The notes: a model not told the origin generated them from the sequence alone. 64,000 nucleotides of DNA from Nocardia sp. CNY236 (GCF_000482385.1 NZ_AXVD01000004.1:222237-286236), one strand, 5' to 3'. Counted from the first letter of the stretch, positions 42,409 to 51,176 are shown. A program made the numbers and translations.

Positions 42409-43455
42409 TCAGCGCAGACGTCGGGTGAGTTCGACCGCCCCGCCCTGGGCCTGCAACCAGGCCAAGAATTCCGTGAGTCCGCGGTCACGGTCCACGACCG
42501 GCCGGTAGCCGAAATCTCGTGCGGCGGCGGTCGTGTCGTAGGTGGCGCAGCGGGTCATCAGCGCAACGGCATAGCGTGACAAAGGCGGTGACCATCGGGT
42601 CGCAATGGCCGGGATACGCCAGATCGCCTCGACGACCCGTACGACAGCGCCGATGACCGCCGGGCTCGGCGTCTTGGTCGGCGGTTGGTACCCGATCCGC
42701 AGGGCTACCTCGCCGAGGAACCCCCAGACGTCGGTTTTCTCGGCATCGGCGACGAAGTACGCCTTGCCGCCGGTGGCCTCGGAGCCGGCGGCCTTCACAC
42801 ACGCATCGACGATGTTGTCCACATGGCAGAGTGAGGCGTGCACGGTGCGGCCGAACGATAGGTCCGGCAGTGTTCCCGCACCGGTCCGGCCGAGCAGCCG
42901 CACGATCGGACCCGAGCGGTCGCCCGCGCCCCAGATCGCGCGCGGGCGCAACGCGCAGGTGCGGAATCCAGCGGTGTCGGCCGCCAGCACGGCTCGCTCG
43001 GCCGCGGCCTTGGTCTCCGAGTACGAGTTCAGATAGCGCTGCGGGTAGGGCACCGACTCGTCGATGTCGTTCTGGTCGCCTCCGTGGTAGTCCATCAAGG
43101 CACTCGGGCTGGAAATGAACACGAAGCAGCTGGCCCCGCCACGCTGGGCCGATGCCAGTAGCTGCTTGGTTGCCGCGACGTTCTCGTTCCAGAATTGGCG
43201 CCTGGTGCCCCGTTCGTCCACTCGCGCGGCGCTGTGGAACACCGTATCGACACCTCGGGTCGCCCGCTCGAGCGCTGCACGGTCGGTGAGATCGCCGTGG
43301 ATCACCTGCACCTTGTCGACATCGCCACCCAAGTCGGTCAGGTCACTGGTGGGGCGCACCAGAATGGATACCTCGTGTGTGTCGTCACGGACCAACCTAC
43401 GTGTCAGCGCACCACCCAGAAACCCGGACGCGCCGGTCACCAGGACTTTGCTCAT
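42409..43455 (-). CDS. nltD: NAD(P)-dependent 3-ketoacid reductase, OleD/NltD-like
   Basis: Extended SDR of 348 residues (ATG 43455). Rossmann motif TGASGFLGG (7-15), Ser in FISSPSALMDY, and YxxxK as YSETK. It resembles 3-beta-HSD/OleD enzymes that reduce the 2-alkyl-3-keto acid formed by OleA to the 2-alkyl-3-hydroxy acid, the substrate of the beta-lactone synthetase. Its ATG overlaps the stop of the small membrane-protein gene. The OleB hydrolase that would release the olefin is missing, consistent with a lactone end product. Confidence 0.85.
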   Translation of the reverse strand: MSKVLVTGASGFLGGALTRRLVRDDTHEVSILVRPTSDLTDLGGDVDKVQVIHGDLTDRAALERATRGVDTVFHSAARVDERGTRRQFWNENVAATKQLLASAQRGGASCFVFISSPSALMDYHGGDQNDIDESVPYPQRYLNSYSETKAAAERAVLAADTAGFRTCALRPRAIWGAGDRSGPIVRLLGRTGAGTLPDLSFGRTVHASLCHVDNIVDACVKAAGSEATGGKAYFVADAEKTDVWGFLGEVALRIGYQPPTKTPSPAVIGAVVRVVEAIWRIPAIATRWSPPLSRYAVALMTRCATYDTTAAARDFGYRPVVDRDRGLTEFLAWLQAQGGAVELTRRLR

Positions 43456-43736
43456 TGTCTTTCCCTTGCGTCGGGTTGGGTTCGCCACCAGGTCATGCCG
43501 AAGATCTGCGTCAGCGCCGCGGTTTCGAACCGGCTGCGGTCGCTGTGCTCGGCGGAGCGCAGCGCGGCCGGAATCTGGGCGGCGTGCACGACCACACTCA
43601 GAAATGCGTCGATCCACCACACGGCCCGCAGAACGGGGTTGTCGGGGACGCGGTCGATCGCCGCGGCGACCAAGCCACCGGCCAAGTACAGCCATCCGAA
43701 CACCGGAATCGCACGCAGTACAGGAGTTTTCTTCAT
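43452..43736 (-). CDS. Small membrane protein of the nlt-type operon
   Basis: Protein of 94 residues whose ATG 43736 overlaps the nltC stop and whose own stop overlaps the nltD start (ATGA both times). It starts MKKTPVLRAIPVFGW and has two likely membrane helices (about 9-28 and 37-56), then HAAQIPAALRSAEH and a C-terminal hydrophobic TQIFGMTWW. Such double coupling implies it is translated in fixed ratio with the synthetase and reductase. I recognise no function with confidence; the spacing of Trp/His residues resembles small DUF4499-like membrane proteins. It could be a membrane scaffold for the lipid enzymes. Confidence 0.8.
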   Translation of the reverse strand: MKKTPVLRAIPVFGWLYLAGGLVAAAIDRVPDNPVLRAVWWIDAFLSVVVHAAQIPAALRSAEHSDRSRFETAALTQIFGMTWWRTQPDARERQ

Positions 43737-45409
43737 GATGCGCTCACCTCGAGCTGCTCGGCTGCCCACACCGCGAGTCGCTCGCGCCCGATCTTGGCAT
43801 TGTGTCGGATATCGACGGGGAAGCCACGGTGGACGAGGAAGTCGCTGATCGCCCTGGTGAGGTCGAACTCCGAGCCGAGGACCCGCAGCGCAGAGGTCGC
43901 GGTGTCGGCATCAGCGCCGGGTTCGAGTTCGACACAGAGCACAGGTCGCTGCGTGTTCCGGGGGCCGATCCCGACGAGCGCGGTGCGAGCCACGCCCGCA
44001 ACGGTATTGAAGATCTGTTCCACTTGGACCGTGAACATCGGCCCGGTGGCAGTGACCACTCGCTGGCTCTTGCGCCCGCAGAACCAGATCCGCCCGTGGT
44101 CGTCGATCCAGGCGAGATCTCCGGTGCGATGCCAGATCCGTGCACCATCGACGATCTTGCCGTCGAGGTTGGCGCGTTTCGGCCAGTAGTACCTGGTGCT
44201 GACATTCGGTCCTGCGACGACGAGTTCGCCGATGCCGCGCGAGCGTTGCAGTTCGTTCGCCAGCTGTTCGACGCTGCCCCACGTCGGAAGGGGGTCGTCG
44301 GTGATCGCCACGATTCGCGCCTGCACCTGGTGGGAGGGTCTCCCGATACAGGTACCCGCACCGCGGTGTGCCTGTTCCACCAGTCCGTCCAGCAGCTCAC
44401 GGGATTCGATCGTGGACATCGGCAGCGCCTCGGTGGCCCCGTACCCCGCAACGACCTGTACATCCGAGTGCAGCACCTCACGGAGCCCGGCAATGCACCA
44501 GTCCGGAACCGGCGCGCCGCCGGAATAGATGCTCTCGAGCGAGGACAAGTCGCTCGGGTGTGTGCGGAGGTGCTGGAGCAACGGGATCAGGACGGCAGGG
44601 GAGGCGAACATGGTTCGCACGTCGAACTTCTCGATCGCGTCCACGACATGGGCAGGATCGGTGGCGCCGACCTTGCTCGGAATCAACGGCGGCAACACGC
44701 ATCGCGAGCCCAGCAGCAGGTCCAACACACCGACCAGCGGCAGCGTGATCAGTGATGCCTCCGGTGCGATCTCTCCGCGCGCCACGTGTACTTGCTCGAC
44801 CATCGCGGCCAGATTGCCGTGAGTCATCTCCACCGCTTTGGCAGGCCCGGTACTGCCGGTGGTGAACGCGATCAGCAGCGGATCGTTCGGCTCGGCCGGC
44901 GTGCTCGCTGCCACCCGACTTCCGGGTGTGCGGCCCCACGCGCGCAACGACGCGCCGCGCCAGAACCAGCGTCTGCCCACTGTCACCGAGGTGCGGACCG
45001 TGCGGAAACTACGGCGAAACAGCACCCGCAGCGCATGCGCCTGTGGGATGCCGATGAACGCTTCGGCATCCACGGCGCGTAGGCAGCGCAACATTTTCCG
45101 CACACCCATGCCGGGGTCGATCACCACAGGTACCGCGCCGATCTTCAGCAGGCCGAACATGATCGCGTACAGCTGCGGACTCGGTAGCACGAGCACGATG
45201 GTGCGCGTCCCGGTGCCGACGCCCGCGCCAGCGAGCCGCTCGGCGATCGTGTCCGACCACGAGTCGAGTTCGAGGTAGGTCAGTTGTCGATACACCGGTA
45301 GGCCGTTCGGGCCGACTCCATCGGCGTGGCGAAGCGCCACACGGTGGGGATCGGCCCGAACGACTGTGCGAAACCGGTCGATGGCCTCCCAGTAGGTCCC
45401 GGTCGTCAT
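43733..45409 (-). CDS. nltC: AMP-forming beta-lactone synthetase, OleC/NltC-like
   Basis: ANL-superfamily enzyme of 558 residues. ATG 45409 overlaps the nltB stop. The P-loop is FTTGSTGPAKAVEMTHGN, the adenine site is YGATEALP, the A8 hinge is HRTGDLAWIDDHGRI and the catalytic C-terminal Lys lies in RHNAKIGRE. Its place between a thiolase pair and an OleD-type reductase, without an acyl carrier or CoA-utilising partner, points to an OleC-type enzyme that adenylates a 3-hydroxy acid and closes it to a beta-lactone. A fatty acyl-CoA/AMP ligase cannot be excluded by sequence alone. Confidence 0.82.
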   Translation of the reverse strand: MTTGTYWEAIDRFRTVVRADPHRVALRHADGVGPNGLPVYRQLTYLELDSWSDTIAERLAGAGVGTGTRTIVLVLPSPQLYAIMFGLLKIGAVPVVIDPGMGVRKMLRCLRAVDAEAFIGIPQAHALRVLFRRSFRTVRTSVTVGRRWFWRGASLRAWGRTPGSRVAASTPAEPNDPLLIAFTTGSTGPAKAVEMTHGNLAAMVEQVHVARGEIAPEASLITLPLVGVLDLLLGSRCVLPPLIPSKVGATDPAHVVDAIEKFDVRTMFASPAVLIPLLQHLRTHPSDLSSLESIYSGGAPVPDWCIAGLREVLHSDVQVVAGYGATEALPMSTIESRELLDGLVEQAHRGAGTCIGRPSHQVQARIVAITDDPLPTWGSVEQLANELQRSRGIGELVVAGPNVSTRYYWPKRANLDGKIVDGARIWHRTGDLAWIDDHGRIWFCGRKSQRVVTATGPMFTVQVEQIFNTVAGVARTALVGIGPRNTQRPVLCVELEPGADADTATSALRVLGSEFDLTRAISDFLVHRGFPVDIRHNAKIGRERLAVWAAEQLEVSAS

Positions 45410-46320
45410 GTAGGCGCTCCGGCGAGGGCCGGTAACCGGTACAGGACCGCGGCGGCCGAGGGTCCGGCTCCCGCAGCCACGAACAGAACATGGCCGAAAT
45501 CGGTGACGGTGTTCTTCGTGACGGCTTCATCGAAGGCCGCGGTCAGTGCTGCGGTGTGCGGGTCACCGTCGCTCAGATCCGGAGTGCGGACCGCGCTTTC
45601 GTCGATCCCGAGAGCGGAACTCAGTCTCGTCGGAAAGTCCGGGCTCGGCGTCGATGCGATCAGCGCGATATCGCCGAGCGCGACATCGTCGGATGCGCCG
45701 AGGGCTTGCCGGGCGGCTTCGACGGCGACCTCCAGGAGGCGGTCGTCGAAGCCGGTCTCTCGCTCCACTGTCATCAGTCCGCGGCCGACCGTTCCCATGG
45801 TTGTGACGTCCACATAGGCCTCTTCCGCGGGTGTGCCCTCGCCGGCCACGACGTGTACCCGGCCGAAGCCGATCGGTTCGTCGGTGCGCTCGAGCAGTAG
45901 GGCAGCGCCGCATGTGGCGTACGGGAAGTCGTCGTCGGCGGTGGAGCGTGCCACGGACGGATGGGTGTCGCCGGAGACGATCAGCACATGCTCCGCACTG
46001 CCGGTCTCGAGGACCGAGGTGGCCACCTGGACCGCATTGAGCACGCTGACCGCGCCATTCATCAGATCGAACGAGAACGTTCGCGGATCGTGCCTGGTGT
46101 ACTCGAGGCCGATTCCAGCCGCCTTCTGGATCAAGGCCGAAACAGCCGGTTCGACGGTGTTGGAATCTCGGAAGATGCCGGCGTTGATGAGTAGACCGAT
46201 CTGATCGGGACGGACGCCAGCGCGTTCCAGACTGAGCTTGGCCGCGCGGCCACTGTGTTCCACGATGCTGTGGGTGTCGCCGGCTCGGCTGATTCCGGTG
46301 GATTTGATGCGTACGCTCAC
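45406..46320 (-). CDS. nltB: OleA-like thiolase without catalytic Cys, NltB/LstB type
   Basis: Thiolase-fold protein of 304 residues from GTG 46320. It aligns with the partner thiolase, but where that has NACAG this has NGAVS, so the nucleophilic Cys is Ala90; the His and Asn of the triad are also not found. Glu57 is kept in SNTVEPAVS, at the place of the OleA base (RDYLEP region). This is the split seen in lipstatin LstA/LstB, where the Cys-less partner provides Glu to the other subunit. It is 8 bp after nltA with TGAGGTC as ribosome site, and its stop overlaps nltC. Confidence 0.83.
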   Translation of the reverse strand: MSVRIKSTGISRAGDTHSIVEHSGRAAKLSLERAGVRPDQIGLLINAGIFRDSNTVEPAVSALIQKAAGIGLEYTRHDPRTFSFDLMNGAVSVLNAVQVATSVLETGSAEHVLIVSGDTHPSVARSTADDDFPYATCGAALLLERTDEPIGFGRVHVVAGEGTPAEEAYVDVTTMGTVGRGLMTVERETGFDDRLLEVAVEAARQALGASDDVALGDIALIASTPSPDFPTRLSSALGIDESAVRTPDLSDGDPHTAALTAAFDEAVTKNTVTDFGHVLFVAAGAGPSAAAVLYRLPALAGAPT

Positions 46321-46328
46321 GACTGACC

Positions 46329-47378
46329 TCAGACCTTCAGTGACGAGATGGTGGCCGACAGAAAGCCGGTGACGATGCCGGAGGCTGCCGGTATCATCAG
46401 CAGCTTCGAGCCGGTCGGGATGTTCTGCGCGCCGAGTTGATCGTGCAGCACGATGAAGTGCGATGTGGTGGAGGTATTTCCGTATTTTTCGATGACCCGC
46501 AGATCCGGCGGCATCGGGCTGCCGAACTCACGTTCGCAGATGGCGTTCATCCACGGAATGGCGGCCGCGCCGAACTGGTGGTGGATGACGTAATCGAAAT
46601 TCTCGTCGGCGAAGGTCTTTCCTCGTGCTTCGAGGAAGTTGCGTTGCGAATCGGTGCCGAGCAGAAAACGGTCCTCGTTGTGCATTCTGCGGTTGTCGGT
46701 GTAGAGGGCGACACCCTGTGTTTTGTCGCTCGGCATTCCGAGGCACAGATGCGCGTACTCCGCAGCTGTCATCAATTCGACATAGTGGATCATATCCTTG
46801 TCGTCGACGGCTTCATCGAGTACGACGGCGGCCGCCGAGTCGCCGACGGATAGCGACGCGAACTGCAGATCGTATTTCTCGGAGATTTCGTTGACAGCGG
46901 TGTCGGCAATCGGAGTAATCGCCTCGCCGCTCACGACCAGTCCGTTTCGGACGGCGCCGGAACGAATCATCCGGTCCAAGATATACGTGCCGGTGAGCAT
47001 TCCGGCGCAAGCGTTCGAGACATCGAAGGTAATCGCCTTTTTCGCGCCGATTCGACGACTTATCGAACCAGCGAACGACGGTTCCATGTACATCCGCGTG
47101 GCGTGTTTGCTTCGAGTGATGGAAGTGGATATCACCACGTCGAGATCGCCGGCCTCGTATCGGGATCTGGACAGGCAGTCCTGCGCTGCATTCAAGGCAA
47201 GTGTGAAGGAGTCCTCGTAGCTTTCGGGTCGGGTATCGTGCACCCGCCGTTCCTTCACTCCGGTTATCTTCTCCAGATCGAACGAAGGAGGTTGCTTCAG
47301 CAGGGACAGCAACTCCTTTGTGGTGACGACGGTCGAAGGTAGATAGGCGCCGATGGATTCGAATCGAGAATGCGACAC
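46329..47378 (-). CDS. nltA: OleA-like thiolase, catalytic subunit, NltA/LstA type
   Basis: KAS III-like thiolase of 349 residues from GTG 47378 with AGGAG 5 nt upstream. The triad is Cys124 (SNACAGM), His266 or His267 (VIHHQF) and Asn301 (YGNTSTTS). Glu99 (MYMEPSF) stands at the OleA base position. OleA enzymes condense two fatty acyl-CoAs head to head to a 2-alkyl-3-keto acid. With nltB it should form a heterodimer, as in nocardiolactone and lipstatin pathways. It is the first gene of a run ending at the MmpL gene, with a possible operator at 47542-47558 ahead of it. Confidence 0.86.
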   Translation of the reverse strand: MSHSRFESIGAYLPSTVVTTKELLSLLKQPPSFDLEKITGVKERRVHDTRPESYEDSFTLALNAAQDCLSRSRYEAGDLDVVISTSITRSKHATRMYMEPSFAGSISRRIGAKKAITFDVSNACAGMLTGTYILDRMIRSGAVRNGLVVSGEAITPIADTAVNEISEKYDLQFASLSVGDSAAAVVLDEAVDDKDMIHYVELMTAAEYAHLCLGMPSDKTQGVALYTDNRRMHNEDRFLLGTDSQRNFLEARGKTFADENFDYVIHHQFGAAAIPWMNAICEREFGSPMPPDLRVIEKYGNTSTTSHFIVLHDQLGAQNIPTGSKLLMIPAASGIVTGFLSATISSLKV

Positions 47379-48012
47379 GCTGACTCCTGGGAATCGTGGA
47401 GAAATGCGGTTCCGGGATCGTCTCTGATCTGCGGTGCAGCGGACACTACCCGACGGTAACTACCCATGCCTACCTATGCCTGTCGCAGCGGCGGTGAGAC
47501 GGTCGCCACCCTTGCCATGTCTGTTTCCTGTGGTGACGTCTACCAGTCACTGACTGGTTATAGAAGCGAGTCGGGGTCGAGAGTCCGCAGTCGAATGCGG
47601 GTGTCACAGGAATTCGAATTTGCGGCCTACGCCGCGGGCGTGGCCTGCCCCGCAGGGTTGCTTCCAGATGGCGAATTGTTGGCAATGTTCTCCGGTCGCT
47701 GCTCAGCGAGTGGGCGTGGACCACTTGGCGGCAACACTGTGAGCTACTTCACAGTAAATGTCGTGGGCGCCCAGGCCGATCGGCTTGTCGGTGGGTTACC
47801 TGTCGCACGAGCGTCGTCCGGCCGACGGGCGATGTAACGGATTCCGCTTCATGGTCGAGCAGCCGGCTGCCAGGGATGTTCCGGTCGGATTCGGCGGATC
47901 GAAACACGACTTCGGAATGCTAGGCTGGCCTGCATTGGGCCGCGTCCGGGGGACGGTCGGTTGGAAAGACCGCTCGCACAGTAAGGGCGCGGCACGATCG
48001 AAGGAAGTGGCT
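47379..48012. other. 634-bp divergent intergenic region between nltA and monooxygenase
   Basis: No credible coding sequence; the 123-codon plus-strand frame at 47466 has no ribosome site and unusual composition. Local AT-rich patches and the palindrome at 47542-47558 mark it as a control region for the divergent nlt-type operon and the flavin monooxygenase. Confidence 0.55.
47542..47558. promoter_or_regulatory. Palindromic operator candidate upstream of nltA
   Basis: ACCAGTCACTGACTGGT has perfect 8-bp arms around a central C. This size and symmetry are typical of TetR-family operators. It is about 165 bp before nltA. On the plus strand TTATAG follows immediately, so bound protein could also cover a promoter for the monooxygenase side. 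A TetR gene lies at 52141-52824. Confidence 0.5.
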
Positions 48013-49503
48013 GTGGCGACCGCTGGGCATGTCGACGTACTCATCGTGGGTGCGGGGCTGTCCGGCATCGGTGCTGCGTGTCACCTGCAGCGTGCGTTCC
48101 CGCAGCGGACCTATGTGCTCCTGGAAAGTCGAGGGGCTCTGGGGGGAACCTGGGATCAATTTCGTTTCCCTGGCGTTCGATCCGATTCCGATATGTACAC
48201 CCTCGGCTATCGATTCAAGCCATGGCGTGGGGAGAAGTCGGTAGCGGATGGAGCCGACATTCTCGAGTACCTGCGCGAAGCTGCTGTGGAAAACGGCGTG
48301 GACCGAAGAATTCGCTTCCGGCATCGAGTGACGCGGGCCGAGTGGTCCAGCGTGAACAATCGCTGGACCGTGTGCGCCGAGCGCACCGATACTGGCGAGA
48401 CCATCCGGTTCACAGCGGGCTTTCTGCTGTCGTGCTCCGGCTACTATCGGTACGATGCAGGGTACACGCCCCGGTTCGCCGGTATCGATCGGTTCGCTGG
48501 GCGGGTGGTTCATCCTCAATTCTGGCCTTCGGACCTCGAGGTGGCCGGTGAGCGGGTTGTGCTGATCGGCAGCGGGGCCACTGCAGTGACGCTCGCTCCA
48601 GCGCTCGCCGCACAGGGCGCACACGTGACCATGGTGCAGCGTAGCCCGAGCTATGTCGTTGCCAAACCCGCGTACGAGCGAATGGCGCGAGCGGTGCGGT
48701 GGGGTGTGCCCGTTCCCGTCGTGTACTCGCTCGCTCGAGTCAAGCACGTCCTGATGGACACCGGGGACTACGGGCGCTGCAGGCGGCACCCGGACGCCAG
48801 TCGCAGACGTATTCGCCGCGTGCACGAACATTGGTTGCCCCCTGGATACGACATCGACACCCATTTCACGCCGCAATACAACCCGTGGGACCAGCGACTG
48901 TGCTTCACGCCAGACGGTGAATTCTTTCGTGCGATTCAGCGCGGCGACGTAGACATCGTGACCGATGGTATCGATACATTCACCGAAACGGGCCTTCGAT
49001 TGACCTCCGGTACCGAATTGGAGGCCAATGTAGTAATCACCGCCACTGGATTCCAACTCCTTCCGTTCGGCGGTGTCGAGCTCGTGGTGGACGATACGCC
49101 GGTAATTCCTTCGGAGCAGATGTCCTACAAGACGATGATGCTGTCAGGGGTGCCGAACTTTGCGTATGTCATCGGATTCTTCAATATCTCCTGGACATTG
49201 AAACTGGATCTGGTGTCGCAGTATATAGTCCGACTGTTGAGGTATATGACTGCGCATCACTATGTGCGCTGTGTGCCCGTTCGTGACCCGTCGGTCGACC
49301 CCCTACCCGAGTTCCAAGGTCTCACCGCGGGGTACGTCCGACGTGGGGCTCATAGGTTTCCGGTCCAGGGGGAGAGCCTGCCCTGGCGATTGCGTATGAA
49401 CTTCGTGCGCAATTGGTTCACCCTGCGGTTCAGTCGAGTGGCGGACTCGGCAATGCGCTTCGAACGGGCTCCGCAGCCGGCCGAGGTCGGCGCCGAGCAC
49501 TAG
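48013..49503 (+). CDS. Flavin-containing monooxygenase / Baeyer-Villiger type
   Basis: FAD/NADPH-dependent monooxygenase of 496 residues from GTG 48013 (AAGGAAG 6 nt upstream; GTG 48007 is also possible). FAD motif VGAGLSGIGAA, NADPH motif LIGSGATAVTL, and between them FAGRVVHPQFW, the FxGxxxHxxxW fingerprint of FMOs and Baeyer-Villiger enzymes. ATGF also occurs (VITATGFQ). It is divergent from the nlt-type operon, so tailoring of its lipid product is possible but unproven. Its TAG stop is part of the CTAG flanking an inserted IS; reconstruction of the empty site keeps the same stop. Confidence 0.9.
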   Translation: MATAGHVDVLIVGAGLSGIGAACHLQRAFPQRTYVLLESRGALGGTWDQFRFPGVRSDSDMYTLGYRFKPWRGEKSVADGADILEYLREAAVENGVDRRIRFRHRVTRAEWSSVNNRWTVCAERTDTGETIRFTAGFLLSCSGYYRYDAGYTPRFAGIDRFAGRVVHPQFWPSDLEVAGERVVLIGSGATAVTLAPALAAQGAHVTMVQRSPSYVVAKPAYERMARAVRWGVPVPVVYSLARVKHVLMDTGDYGRCRRHPDASRRRIRRVHEHWLPPGYDIDTHFTPQYNPWDQRLCFTPDGEFFRAIQRGDVDIVTDGIDTFTETGLRLTSGTELEANVVITATGFQLLPFGGVELVVDDTPVIPSEQMSYKTMMLSGVPNFAYVIGFFNISWTLKLDLVSQYIVRLLRYMTAHHYVRCVPVRDPSVDPLPEFQGLTAGYVRRGAHRFPVQGESLPWRLRMNFVRNWFTLRFSRVADSAMRFERAPQPAEVGAEH

Positions 49504-49566
49504 CACCAAGGCCGCGCAGTTAGCGGGTGAGCCGGTCCGTCAACTCGGGCGGGGTGAGGTGATTGG

Positions 49567-49635
49567 GACAGCGGAACTACTGGTAGAGAGGTGTTGTCCA
49601 CCAAGACAATCCGCTCGTCCGAGGAGTTCCGCTGT
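49567..49635 (+). promoter_or_regulatory. Inverted repeat covering the IS4-type transposase ribosome site
   Basis: ACAGCGGAACT (49567-49577) is the exact reverse complement of AGTTCCGCTGT (49625-49635). The right arm begins inside the GAGGAG ribosome site and contains the presumed CTG start. In transcripts entering from outside, the stem would hide the start; a transcript starting inside the element after the left arm would not. Confidence 0.55.
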
Positions 49636-50973
49636 CGGTTCAGTCTGTCATTGATCGTCGGTCACCGGTCGCGGAGGGTGTGTTCGCGCCAGGGCATCTG
49701 GGGGAACTGACCCGGATCGTGTCGTTCGACCTGGTCGACGCGGCGTTGGAAGCGGCCGGTGCGGTGCAATCGCGGGTGCGGCTGCTGCCGTCACGGGTGG
49801 TGGTGTATCTGCTGCTGGCCGGGGTGTTGTTCTCCGGGGTCGGGTATCGGCAGATGTGGGCGCGGTTGTGTGCCGGGCTGCCCAGCCCAGTGGCCGTGGG
49901 CCCAGGGTCCTCGGCGCTATCACAGGCGCTGCGCCGGGTAGGGGTCAAACCCCTGTACGCATTGTTCGATCTGGTGCGTGGTCCCGCGGCCGGGGCGGTG
50001 CGGTGGCATGGGCTGCTGGTGTGCGCGATCGACGGCACCAGCGTGTTCGTGCCCGACAACCCGGGCCAACGTGGCCGCCTACGGCCGACACGGTGGTGGT
50101 CACGCCGTAGCGGGCTATCCGATGCTGCGGTTGCTGGCGGTGGTGGCGTGTGGCACCCGCACCGTCGTCGATGTCGTGTTCGGCCCGCTACGGACCGCCG
50201 AGACAGCGTTCGCGCCACAGCTTTGCCGCTGCCTGCAGCCGGGCATGCTGCTGCTGGCCGACCGGAACTTCGCGGTCACCGCGTTGATCGAGCAGATCAC
50301 CGGCACCGGCGCGGAGGTGCTGATCCGCGCCAAACTCAACCGGCACGTTCCGGCGATCGCACGGCTGGGTGACGGGTCGTGGCTGACCTGCGTCGGCACG
50401 GTGACCGTGCGCGTGGTCGACGCTGAGATCGCCGTCCGCTGCGCCGGCGGGCCGCGCAGGGTCGACCGCTACCGGCTGATCACCACATTGACCGACGACA
50501 CGCGTTACCCGGCAAAGGAATTGGTTGATCTCTACCATCAGCGGTGGGAAATCGAAACCAGCTATTTTGAACTGAAATCGACCATCGTGGGTGGCCGGGT
50601 GCTGCGTGCCCGCACCCCGCCCGGTGTCGCCCAAGAGGTCTACGCCCTGCTGATCACCTACCAGGCACTGCGCACCGCCATCGCCGACACCGCGTTGGCC
50701 ACGCCCGGTTTCAGCCCGGACCGAGGTAGTTTCGCCATCGCCGTGCATACCGCCCGCGACCAACTCATCCACGCCGCCGGAGTCCTCGCCGACACCACGA
50801 TCGACCTGATCGGGACCATCGGCCGCGCGGTCGCGTCCAGCCCGCTGCCACCACGCCGCTCACGATCGAGCCCCCGCATCGTCAAACGCGCCATCTCCAA
50901 GCACCGCGCCAAGGGCGAGGTCGACCGCAACATCTACAAAACCCAGATCAGCGTGCATATCCTGCCCGGTTGA
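49632..50973 (+). pseudogene. Frameshifted IS4-family transposase
   Basis: DDE transposase in two frames. The first part (to about 50063) contains DGTSVFVPDNP with the first Asp. The second part (from about 50065) contains LLADRNFA with the second Asp and YHQRWEIETSYFELK, the IS4 Y-R-E-K signature. Dropping one G in CCGGG at 50061-50065 restores the family reading DNP-ANVAAYG, so a one-base insertion is likely. The start is CTG 49632 after GAGGAG, or GTG 49680. The ends are otherwise intact, so the loss is recent or a sequencing error. Confidence 0.78.
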
Positions 50974-50985
50974 CAACCGGGCAGG
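50961..50985 (+). terminator. Hairpin at the IS4-type transposase end
   Basis: CCTGCCCGGTT (50961-50971) and AACCGGGCAGG (50975-50985) form an 11-bp stem with a 3-nt loop that contains part of the transposase stop codon. It is an efficient-looking terminator inside the element's right end. Confidence 0.65.
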
Positions 50986-51120
50986 AACCCAAACTGCGCG
51001 GCCTTGGCACTAGGGAGTGTCTCAAAGTGATAGGTGGTTGGGATCGCCGCCGTGCGGTGATCCCAACAAGTGTGTTGAGAAGCATTGCCTGCGTTGGTGT
51101 GTCGATGACCCCATGCAGGG

Positions 51121-51176
51121 GAGGTCTCCGGTACATGGTTCAGCGACGAAGAAGAACCTGAATTACCGGAGACCTC
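51121..51176 (+). promoter_or_regulatory. Inverted repeat covering the IS5-type transposase ribosome site
   Basis: GAGGTCTCCGGTA (51121-51133) is the exact reverse complement of TACCGGAGACCTC (51164-51176). The right arm contains GGAGA and ends one base before the GTG start. Same design as in the neighbouring IS4-type element. Confidence 0.6.

Larger units (their letters stand above)
49500..51013 (+). mobile_element. IS4-type insertion sequence
   Basis: About 1.5-kb element with 23-nt ends: CTAG at 49500 followed by CACCAAGGCCGCGCAGTT, and the reverse complement at 50991-51013 with TG for CA; 20 of 23 positions match. CTAG lies at both edges and is probably the 4-bp target duplication. It holds one frameshifted DDE transposase and a strong terminal hairpin. 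It sits between the convergent monooxygenase and TetR genes. Confidence 0.82.

Noticed and set aside
47466..47837. 123-codon plus-strand frame upstream of the monooxygenase
   Set aside because: No ribosome site, odd Ser/Arg/Gly composition, and it overlaps the operator-like palindrome.
49500..49503. Monooxygenase truncated by IS insertion, with a stop supplied by the IS
   Set aside because: Removing both IS elements and their target duplications restores the same TAG stop, so the gene end is native.
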